From NCBI RefSeq assembly GCF_030272615.1, contig NC_081409.1, forward strand, positions 242,543,924-242,607,923: a stretch of DNA of 64,000 nt. Reading direction: 5' to 3'. Positions 34,322 through 43,428 of the stretch are shown here, piece by piece. Under the pieces are notes generated by a model that was given only the letters and a program-made list of their open reading frames with translations, did not search any database and was not told where the DNA came from. The stretch comes from Cryptomeria japonica (Eukaryota > Streptophyta > Pinopsida > Cupressales > Cupressaceae). A program made the translations under genes and the position numbers. Within the stretch, counting starts at the first letter, position 1, and the number at the start of each line of letters is the position of its first letter.

Positions 34322-34720
34322 GGCTGGTTCAAATAAAGTTTCAATAGGGCATCTAGAGCAAACCCTGCTCTATCAAGAGCAAGCTACATAATGAGGAATC
34401 ATGACGGTGTCATCATTGGTGCATCAACAAAAAAGATTCCAATAGGAACAAATAATGAAGAAAAATTCCATGCAATATTCTTCACTCTTCGATTTGAATT
34501 AAACTCAGATTAAATTGACTAATTATAGAGGTTGATTCACTAGTAACTATCAATGCCATAAAAAATAACACATGTCCAATTTGGAAATTAACCAACATTA
34601 TATGCTATTACTGAGAGTTGATTAATAAATTTGAAGATTTTCTAGATAACATGACAATCAACATGGTCAAAGAATTTCTTGATGGCAAGGAGGTAAACAT
34701 GTGGAGAATTATCGCAAGAA
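34322..34720 (+). pseudogene. LINE ORF2 RNase H remnant
   Basis: The broken frame reads SRASYIMRNHDGVIIGASTK, then KIPIGTNNEEKFHAIFF. This resembles the RNase H domain that follows RT in plant L1-type LINEs (pattern GxGxVIRNxxGxxxxAxxxxLPxxTNNxAE). Stops replace several codons. The expected endonuclease and RT (about 3 kb) are absent between ORF1 part 3 and this segment, so the LINE is internally deleted. Confidence 0.65.
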
Positions 34721-35689
34721 ATTCTCCTTCCCTTTACATGATGAATCAATAAATTGCTCGACCCTTTTGTCCATGGGAAGTCCCTGTAGAGTTATGCAAA
34801 TGAATTGGCAAAAGTGACGAGTTACCTCTAAATTGTGGTGAGATGAGATTACAACTAAAGAACGTGATGGCCACAATATTCATAAAATTTGGATACCACT
34901 AGCTTTTTCACTGCAAAAATTTAGATGAGAAACATTTAAGCTGCATTTGAAGATGTTCAAATCCAATTCTACTATTGTTTTACATGCAGTCAAAATGATC
35001 TTAAGAAATACTTTAATGTCAAGGAATCATAGACACTAGGTTAACACAAATAGAGCAGTTATATTAATAGTTGCTATGTTAGATTTAGGTGAGCCGAAGG
35101 ATTGCATTCACGTGGTTGTGAAGACACTAATAAAGTCGAGGTGGTGGGGAGGATTGAAGAAGATAATGGATTAAGCAATGCTAGGTCAAGGGACTCTCCC
35201 AAGACAAGGCACTTGGCTCTCCTTCAACCCATCTTTCTCAAGGTCGTGGGTATTGTTCATTGTCAAGGATCTTCAAGAAGAAGAGGAGGAACATAAAAAG
35301 AGGAGAAACATAAGAAAAGGGCAAAATGTGGTTTGGAGTTTCCGATAATAGTTGCAAAGGTGTCGAATTCTTCTAGTGTAGATTGGTCCTTCATAATTCC
35401 TTCAAAGGATTTGCACTCAGGTGATGAAGATGAGCAAATAGAAGATAATTAAAAGTTGTTAGTATTTATGTCATGTTAAATAGTTAGTATATAGAAGTAA
35501 TAGTAGCGGACAACACAAAATATAGAATAGTTTTGATGTGAAATGTTCTAGTAGCCCTCCAATGGAGTATCATTTCTAGACTATGCGCTTTTTTGTTTTT
35601 CATGTATTTGGGGTACAACTCTCTTACGCCTAATTTACCGATTAAAAAAACTACTTAATTGTTAAATTAATTTTGTATCACCAGATTTG
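34721..35689. other. No gene recognised
   Basis: Low-coding intronic sequence, purine-rich near 35265-35330. It may be the rest of the LINE tail but lacks a clear signature. Confidence 0.4.
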
Positions 35690-35820
35690 TGGGTTTGGGT
35701 TTGGGTCTGGGTTTGGGTTGTGCCCTAAGTTCGCCCTAGATTCGAACCTGGCACCTAAACTAAACCCTAGGCGAACCCAAGAGTTTCCAGCACCGTGGGC
35801 ATCCCAAAAAGGTCCCCACA
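35690..35820. repeat. GC-rich dispersed module, copy 4
   Basis: Opens with GGGTTTGGGTTTGGGTCTGG and continues with TTCGAACCTGGCACC and GGCGAACCCAAGAG, in the style of modules 1-3. Confidence 0.5.
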
Positions 35821-36060
35821 AGTCAAAAAAACCACTTATAATTTAAAAATGTCCCCCAACCTTGGATTTGCCCTACCTTTCCTTCTTTTAATCATTTCAC
35901 CTCATCTTTTTGAGACAAAACTTGAGTTCTCACAATTTTTGTCTCCTAGCTGGTTTTGAAGACTGCTAATTAGCTTGCCAATTAGCTTGCCCAAGTCTCT
36001 ATAGATGAGGCAACTCTTGCACTTGACATAGATGTAGCTACTGGAAGTGGCAATCTAATT

Positions 36061-36215
36061 GGATTGTAGTTCAAATGAAGTTAAACCAAATGTTAACCTT
36101 GATGCTTCTGATAAAGATAAATATGGATATTAAATATGGATTGTGGTTCAAATGAAGTTAAACCAAATGTTAACCTTGATGCTTTTGATGACGATGAATA
36201 TGGATTGTAATTCAA
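36061..36215. repeat. Tandem duplication, 77-bp unit
   Basis: GGATTGTAGTTCAAATGAAG (36061) recurs as GGATTGTGGTTCAAATGAAG (36138), with the following AACCAAATGTTAACCTTGATG in both. A third partial start lies at 36202. Confidence 0.85.
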
Positions 36216-36381
36216 ATTTTCATTGTATAATGACATTTGGAAACTTAAATATTATCATTTTTGCAAATTATGAATATGATATCATGAGGTATTTAAAAAA
36301 TTTATCTATTAGCAATTATGGATTTGAGTATCACGCTTATAGTTATACAATTTTAGTTATATTTTATAATTTCGATGTTTG

Positions 36382-36384
<3 letters not shown>

Positions 36385-36434
<50 letters not shown>
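36385..36434. repeat. (AT)n microsatellite
   Basis: About 25 uninterrupted AT units. Confidence 0.95.
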
Positions 36435-36437
<3 letters not shown>

Positions 36438-36439
36438 CA

Positions 36440-37239
36440 ACAATGGAGGCATTTCAATGGTTCGGATAAAGATAATGATTGTAAGGATTACAACCCTTGC
36501 CCCTCTGTGTCTCTCTAGCTTCATGGCATTGGATCTTGGATCTTGGATCGTTAAAGAGGTGTCAAGCTCCATGCATGTCTGCTTCATCTCAAACGAAGTA
36601 AATGAGGATCAAATAGAGCAATCAAAACAGATAACTCTTTATGGTTCGATGGTTGATGAAAGGAGTGGGAGGAATGATTTTGTCGACCAAGCTCAACAAG
36701 AGATACAATCAAAAGATTAATTTAATATACATAGCTTGCAAGAACGCTAGCAACATTTTCCATGCTTCCAATGATTTTTGTTTGTCACACTCTCAAAGGA
36801 GAAAAATGACCCTCTTCCAGTTCTACAAAAAGCCTTTAGAGGCAACTCAATTCAGCCAAAATACTTCCAAAGATATGCCTACTGACCCAACTAAGGTTGT
36901 CACCCTCTATTTGGACAATAAACCCCTATCAATGGCTACATCCACTTTAGATGTCTTTCTTTCAAATGATTGCATTTTGGAAGTGTCCATACAATAGGAG
37001 AACCTTTCTTTGGTTAATAAATTTGTTTTCAAAAGCATGAATGAAGCTAAATTTCTAAGTGGATGGCAAAAGCCTAACAAATATGGTTTTGCACCCTATC
37101 TCCTTCATTCCTTCGATCCTTCAAAGGAATGTGCAATTATCTAGAACATATAGAAAATAATTATTAATTATTTTTTAGATCAACTTCTTGAGGTGTCTAT
37201 TGGGGTCCTTACGCATACTATAAAGATGAAATTATAATC
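36440..37239 (+). other. Short open frames of unknown origin
   Basis: Two overlapping plus-strand frames (to 36720 and 36641-36997) lie here. I see no domain, no splice context and no family; they are probably relics of a transposable element. Confidence 0.3.
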
Positions 37240-37242
37240 AAT

Positions 37243-37268
37243 AATATATATATATATATATATATATA
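37243..37268. repeat. Short (TA)n run
   Basis: About 13 TA units in AT-rich DNA. Confidence 0.9.
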
Positions 37269-37495
37269 ATTACATATCATATATAATATAATTGACAAAT
37301 GTTTTAAATATTTTTTATTAAATAATATGTAAATAATACATTTATTATAAAAATTAAAATCAATCATATTGTAAATACATGGTACGTGACGATGTTAGTG
37401 ATATAATATATTGACTAAAATTTTGAAAACCTACGAATGGCAACTATCCCTTGGCTCTTTATTATACACACTAATTTGGATGTGATTACTCTTGG

Positions 37496-37870
37496 GCAGG
37501 CAAAGCATTCAGTCTCTTCCTCATCAGCAGCTCCGAAATCTCCTGCCAGTTTAGGCATTGCTGGAGCATCATCAATTTTGAAATATCCCTGACCAGAGAG
37601 AGCAAGTGGGGGATGACTGGAGGGATTGGAAGAAGGGGTCAGATAAAATTGATCTTAATCATCAGACAAAAATCTATGCAAACATAATATCTGCAAAACA
37701 TTTATTAAAATATTAAAGTGCATTCCTGTGATTTAGAAAACTGATATATTTACCAGGCACCATTACCAACCATCCCCTGTTGGGGGATGCCTCATCAGAA
37801 TCCCTGAAACTTGGGGCTTTCAACATAGGTGCACATCCTTGTGGGACAGTGATTTTCACCCAATCACAAC
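37496..37870 (-). other. Two exon-like open blocks of unknown identity
   Basis: The minus strand is open at 37740-37870 (reads DWVKITVPQGCAPML and EASPNRGWLVMVPG, ending before GTAAATAT) and at 37496-37660 (reads GQGYFKIDDAPAMPKLAG and EEETECFACPR). Codon composition looks protein-like and the first block ends at a GT. They are not NRPA2 sequence (NRPA2 is continuous across this intron). They could be a captured gene fragment or a transposon. Confidence 0.3.
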
Positions 37871-38364
37871 AAATTTTAGAAGTTCCCTTCATCAGAATTA
37901 TATATTCAAAAAATTAAAGTTTACAATATCATTTCTACGAGTTTCCAACAAATTTCAGTATAATATCTAAGAATTCCCATAGTTTTAACATTTCTAACTT
38001 TATTTCTTGACAACCCCCCACTTCCTATGGCTTCCAGAAGACCTCTACCACAAAATTTCCACCAGTGTTTAACAAAGTTTTTTCTTCGTCCTAGACTCAA
38101 ATCTTCACAATTTCCAAGTACCTGGTTCAGATTCTTCATCAAACATATAGTAAAACAATGAACAGATTCATTTTTTTATTAAACACAGTTATTTCCCTCA
38201 CCTCTTACTGCACTTGATGATATAATTCAATTGTTTGCCAACATTTTGCCACATTTAATAATGAATTTAAGATACAAGAATAGAAAAGTCAACAGGTCAT
38301 GTATCATGGCATTTCCTTCAGAAACATCCAATTCAAAACAAAAAAATGATAACTGAGTTCTTAC

Positions 38365-38439
38365 TTGCAAACGATAGAGTTTGTTGTCACTACGGAACTG
38401 TATAGATTGCGAAGGGAATCCCATAGTTTGCTTTGCCAT
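38365..38439 (-). CDS. NRPA2: NRPA2 exon: MAKQTMG block
   Basis: 75 nt, 25 codons, phase 0 at both ends. It reads MAKQTMGFPSQSIQFRSDNK and LYRLQ. It continues the NMYQCQ|MAKQTMG block that is near-invariant in Rpb2-family subunits. The acceptor is TTGCAG|ATG and the donor CAA|GTAAGA. The Met is internal, not a start codon. Confidence 0.92.
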
Positions 38440-38899
38440 CTGCAACAATTGAGCATATAAAAGATTTAAACTCCAAAAAAGCAGCTAGATGCACAGTATG
38501 ATATTAGGGTCACATTTCAAATGAAGTGCAGATTCCACTATAATTGAGTCAACCTCCATATGGCAAGGGAGGCAATACAAAAAAGAGAATTGCAACACAA
38601 AAAAAAAATACCACTAACATTGACAAAGTAGCATAAGAATTATTACATGTGCACAAGCACATCATAACAAGACCTTAAAACTAGAGACATGAATCACTTA
38701 TGTACGTTATAAAATTAGAGAACAAGAACCAATACACTGCTGTTGAAGGGAAAAGAGGAAATATGGATTTCTTCAACCAAAAGCTCATCTTTATGCCTAG
38801 TGAGCAATCCAGAAATACACATCACAATTAAGTTGCAAATAGAAAATTTGTTGATGTTAAATGGCGAAATTCAAGCAAGGAATATGAAAAAAACAACAC

Positions 38900-39067
38900 C
38901 TGGCACTGATACATGTTACGTGGACTCTGATTGTGATCAGACCACGGAGTAAGACTAGCAACAACACTTAGCATTGCTGTAGGGTGAATTTCTTGGTGAG
39001 TTGCTGGAAAATCATCTTCTCTTCTTCCTCCATTACCACCATCAATACAGTTTATTTCCATATAGAC
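38900..39067 (-). CDS. NRPA2: NRPA2 exon: [24 protein letters not shown] block
   Basis: 168 nt, 56 codons, phase 0 at both ends. It begins [20 protein letters not shown] and continues [20 protein letters not shown] and [20 protein letters not shown] is part of the conserved core that contacts the RNA-DNA hybrid. The HPT-type block before it fits the Pol I paralogue. The acceptor is GACAG|GTC and the donor CAG|GTGTTG. The next exon follows after 460 bp. Confidence 0.95.
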
Positions 39068-39068
39068 C

Positions 39069-40125
39069 TGTCATAATCAAAACCATAATGCATATTTATT
39101 CATTGTTTCTATTTGCCAACAAAACTAAGTAGAACCCTAATAATTAACAATAACGTCAAAGAGCAATAGACAGTTGTGAACCAATATATGTTTAAGATCC
39201 AAGAAAACCCTAAGATTTGTGCATCTATTGGTTTATACTATGATACTCACTAATGTACAACTGTATATAGGTTGTCAAATGGTACATTTTTATCATGGCA
39301 AAAATAGAAAACCCAACAGAAATTAAAAAAAAATGCTGCTTCTTAACAACCAATTAAACTGATTCAAACAAATTGATCTATTTACTCACATTTGTTTTGC
39401 ATGGCAACCAGGCATATCCACTATGGCTTCACAATCATCTTAAGAAATACATCATAGAGAAAAGAAAATAGCATTTACAAGGAGACTAGTACCTTGACCG
39501 TTGTGACACATTTCCTGTACCTGAAACTTATCCCCATCTTGAAAATCCATATGGAGACATCACTGGACATTAGTAGACGTCGGATAAAGTTTGTGTACAT
39601 CTCTATACATCTCTATGTCTTTTGTAAGCATCTCTTGAAATCAGAAAACTTCCTATATAGGTATCTCTGATATATCATATAAATTACACCGGATTTTCAA
39701 AGAGTGTCGATATGTGGTTGACAAAAGCTAAAACAATTACAGAATTACACAAGTACACTAATGGAATTGTGATTTTCTTTTTCTTTTTTTCATAGAAATC
39801 TACATGTTTGTCTCTTTTTCATAGAAATCTACGTGTTCTTCTTTTTTTGTAGTAGAGAAAGTTGCATATCCATATATGGTTTTTTTCTAAATTATATATA
39901 TTCCGCTATGTCAAAGTGCTCATCTCCAACATTTTTTCTCTGTCCCAGTCTCCCATACCAGTACTCGTCCCCATCCCCTGCTAACAATGGAAATAAATAA
40001 TAGTGGTCTCCACGAATGACCAAGTACGTCATTGGTACTTGAAAGTACAGCCAATTACAATATCAAAATGAGGCAAAAATGAACTCCAATATCTAAAAGA
40101 AATGCCCTATACCTAGGCACACACG
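39069..40125. other. Intronic sequence, no gene recognised
   Basis: AT-rich. The last five bases ACACG (40121-40125) are the left target duplication of element 2. Confidence 0.5.
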
Positions 40126-40388
40126 TGTTTGCCCCCTCGGGTGAATAACTTAAAACATAAAGCATGTAATGCAGAATAATAGCGCCATAGATATCAGACA
40201 AGTATATGAGATATTATTCCATTCATAATATTGTGTGTTGCAAGTTACATTCCGAAGTATATAAAGATACCGAGGGGGTGCGAGCGCCAACCGTCGCATC
40301 GCAACGACCACCCCTCGGTTGCCAACTAACCAAAACAATTACACATAATTAACTAGTCTTATGTTTGTGTACAATAATGCCGCTAACA
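40126..40388 (-). repeat. 3' LTR of element 2
   Basis: On the minus strand it starts TGTTAGCGGCATTATTG and ends CGAGGGGGCAAACA. A G-rich polypurine-like stretch (TTTTGGGGGGATGA) precedes it at 40389-40405. Same TATA and hairpin layout as element 1. Confidence 0.93.
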
Positions 40389-40424
40389 TCATCCCCCCAA
40401 AAAAGAAAAGTCGTCTCCAGGCGA

Positions 40425-42820
40425 CTAATAACAAAAACGGAGACAATGCAACCTATACAATATATACATCAGAAAAAACTGAGGGGGCTGGGGAAGCGTC
40501 CCTGAAGTAGAAGGCTGAGACGCTGGTGTCTGGGCCGCCAAGCGGGCGCGGAGCTCATACACCTGCTAAGTACGGGCAGTCACATCCTACTCTGCAACCA
40601 ATACTTTCTCCAAAGCCACCTTCACCATATGCGCGGCTTCCAGCAGCTCCTTCTCTTTGGTATCCGATGTCGCTGTCATATCGACCAACCGAGCCTGCAA
40701 CAAGCTCCTCTCACTCTGCTTTGCCGACAGGCGAGTCTCTACCTCCGCCTTCTCTGCGCGGGTCATCTCTAGTTGAGCCAACAACTGGGCCCGCTCTGCT
40801 GCCCAGGAGGCCTGCTGAGTGGCCACATCCCTCTCCAACGCGACTCTAGCAGCCTCTCGGACCTCCAACTCATGCTAGGCACACCTTAGGGCATAGTAGG
40901 CGTCCCAGTAGACCTGCTCCATCTCGCGGACAACTGTCGTCACCCGACTCTCCACAATGGGTTGACGCACACTCCAAGCCTGGAGCATCTCCTCCGTCTC
41001 AGTAGTCAACCAACCCTGAGACTCAAAGCATGTAGTAAAGGTTGCAGGGCAGCCCACCTGCATAAACCGTAGGGCCCTCTCCAACTCCACCACAACCTGC
41101 TGCAATGCTCGCGTCTGGGCAGTGGCCACCACCTGCCTACCCCTCGTCACCATGTTAGCTAGATAGGCCTCGATATCCTCCCCCTCCTAAACCGAAGGCT
41201 GTGAAGTCTCTGGCGAAGCTGACACAACCGCATCCTGCTGTGACGGTACCTCCGCCGCCACCAATGGTGTACCCTCCCCTGGCATCTGGATGGCAGAGAC
41301 GACCTCTCCTGCCGCGTGCCCCATTGCTGGCACATGTGTCTCACCAGAGGAATCGTCCAAGTCGACTACCTCTGCTATAGTCTCCCGACACGGTGAGAAT
41401 ACAATAGCTCCCTCCGGTTGTGCCAAAGTCATCTGAAATCTTTGTGTGAGCCAGCTCTCCATAGCCACGACCGACGGGTCGGCACGCATCTCTACGACCG
41501 GGGGATGGTCCGCTGTCATCGGCTCCTCCAACAAAGACGCTGAAACAGTCACCACGGCCTCAGTCTCCACAACGTCCAACCGCACCCAAGGCTCCGTATC
41601 CACTACCTCCCTCAGTCCCTGCTCCTCGGCGACTAATACCCAATGCGGTGACTCCTTCATCCCTGACTCTTCCATGTCCTCCGTAAGTGCCGCCGTGGTT
41701 GGGCCCGGTGATGCTACCTGATGCTGTAGGGGGCCAAGTGTAAATGGCATGCGGCTCTGTCCGAAGGCCGGAATAAAGGTGCCGCCTACTCCAGATGATG
41801 GCATCGGCTTGCCCATCGATAGCAAGGGTGGGGCAAACGGGACCCACTCATTCGTCACCCTGCTGCTATCATCCTCCTCTTCCGCTTCTGATTCCTCTGT
41901 GCTACTGGAATCCCTCCCACTGTCAGGCTCCCCTGAAGCCGAGGCCGTATCTACCGCCCGTTTCCGCTTTGCGGAAGAGTGCCCAATGTCCAAGTGCCTC
42001 CAATAATGTATTGGAGGCTCACCTGCTGCCAATGGTCCCTGTGGCTGTACCTCCAGCTCTGCCTCCGGCACTGCTTCCCACGTGGCCTCCAGGAACAACC
42101 CTATAGCATAGTGCGGCATATAGAATGTGTGATGCTGCATCGTCAAAAACTCATACATGCATTGTGCGAGTAACGCAGCCCAATCATACACAATGCCATT
42201 CATCAACCCGTTCATAAGCATAATCTGAGGGAGGGTGATGTCTGACGCCCTACCCGACCTGTCAATCTGCTCTTGATGACATCCATAATGCACCGCCAGT
42301 GGCCCTCTGCAACAAAGGTCTTATGGATTCCCCAACCCTTCGTGGCATTAGCCACGCTATCCAGCTCTGCTGTCGTCAAGTTCCTGGAGACTAATTTGAT
42401 CCACCGCTCCTTCTCCTCTCGCTTCATCTTTTTAGCCTTCAATTCTATTTTCTTGCCTTGTCTGCCTGGAATGCCGAATACCCTCGTGAAGTCCCTCGCT
42501 TTGAATGATATGGTAACATCCCTCCCGAGGTATTCAAAAGTGCTGGTGCATGTGTGTCTGTCGAAGGTGTCCACCATGAACCGTAGGGCACCCTCATACT
42601 CGCGGATAGGAAACACGGGCATCCGAATAGCCCACTCCACTTCCGCCTTACGGAGGTTTTGCTTCACCAGATCATTGTCGGGAGTGTCCTGCCACCATTT
42701 CCGACAATCCGACCCATTCAGGGCTTCAAAGGTGATATTCTGGGGTGTTAATGTATTTTTCGCACTTATGGCAGCCTATGGTGCTTTCTGCTTTTGCTTC
42801 TGTCGGGCCCTGGCATCCAT
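40425..42820 (-). pseudogene. Extra ORF downstream of pol in element 2
   Basis: The frame starts at an ATG at 42820 (MDARARQKQKQKAP). It has a globular Trp/Phe-rich N-terminal region (42212-42667, e.g. FMVDTFDRHTCTSTFEYLG), one frameshift near 42250, an acidic Ser/Glu/Pro-rich middle (41187-42293) and a coiled-coil C-terminal part (40430-41153, e.g. LLAQLEMTRAEKAEVETRL). In-frame stops lie near 42776, 41187, 40875 and 40587. Total length is about 795 codons. I do not recognise a named family. The position corresponds to the envelope-like or accessory ORFs of some Athila/Tat elements, but no signal peptide or membrane segment is evident, so an envelope role is not supported. A C-terminal relic is present in element 1. 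Confidence 0.6.
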
Positions 42821-43428
42821 GGTGTTGCCTGCATCACGTACGCCTGATGATAAAACCCTGGTATTGCTATCCCTCTGGCTGCTACTGGAGGAAACCTGCA
42901 ACTATTTTTTCCAACTTCGTTTCCCTGCTGAGTCCATTAATCTCTGGTATAACTGAATTCCCGTTAAAAATCGTACGGTCGTTGGACACCTTCGTAACGA
43001 CCTTCTCCTCCTTTCTCCCTTGCGTTCCTTCTCCCTGTTTTTTTCCTTGCGTGGTCTACTTGTGTGCGTGGCGGTCCCCTTTCTTTTCCTTGCGTGGTTG
43101 TGTTGCAGGGGTTTCCTTTCTTGTTTGCGTTTTAATTTTGTTTTTGCACGCTTTTTGGTTTAATGTCGGTGTCCACCGCATGGTGGCAACCACCACACGG
43201 TGGCACCACCGCCGGTGGGCCCACCGTCAGTGTAACCACGGCATGGTGGTTCCACCTTCGGTGGTCCCACCATAGGTGTTGCCACCGTTGGTGGTCCCAC
43301 TGCCAGTGTAGTCACCGTACGGTGGCCCCACGTTTTTGTTTTTTGTTTTTTTACGTCGTACGGTACAGTTGTCGTACAAACCGTACTTTTTTTAAAATTT
43401 TATTTTATTTTATTTTTAAGACAAACTA
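42821..43428 (-). repeat. Palindromic repeats between pol and the extra ORF
   Basis: 43150-43340 holds at least seven CCACCG..GGTGG-type units (e.g. CACCGCATGGTGG, CCACCGCCGGTGGG, CACCGTACGGTGG) spaced 15-35 bp, then TCGTACGGTACAG and GTCGTACAAACCGTAC. Element 1 has the same classes at 25575-25900. Non-coding. Confidence 0.7.

Larger units (their letters stand above)
19700..38364 (-). other. NRPA2: Giant NRPA2 intron (18,665 bp)
   Basis: Donor CAA|GTAAGAAC at 38364 and acceptor CACAG at 19700. The coding frame continues exactly across it (LYRLQ then TPQTP). It contains element 1, a LINE relic with two nested solo LTRs, GC-rich modules and microsatellites. Confidence 0.88.

Noticed and set aside
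35690-35720. Interstitial telomere repeat (GGGTTTG units)
   Set aside because: Units are irregular GGGTTTG/GGGTCTG rather than TTTAGGG, and only four are present; better explained as part of the GC-rich module.
36357-36720. Frames that open with Ile-Tyr repeats
   Set aside because: Also a by-product of an (AT)n run.
38365-38439. Met at the start of the MAKQTMG exon as a translation start
   Set aside because: It follows a good acceptor (TTGCAG) and aligns with an internal, conserved Met of the polymerase subunit.
41446-42956. Plus-strand frames opposite the extra ORF of element 2
   Set aside because: Shadows; the minus strand shows the coherent domain order and the related relic in element 1.
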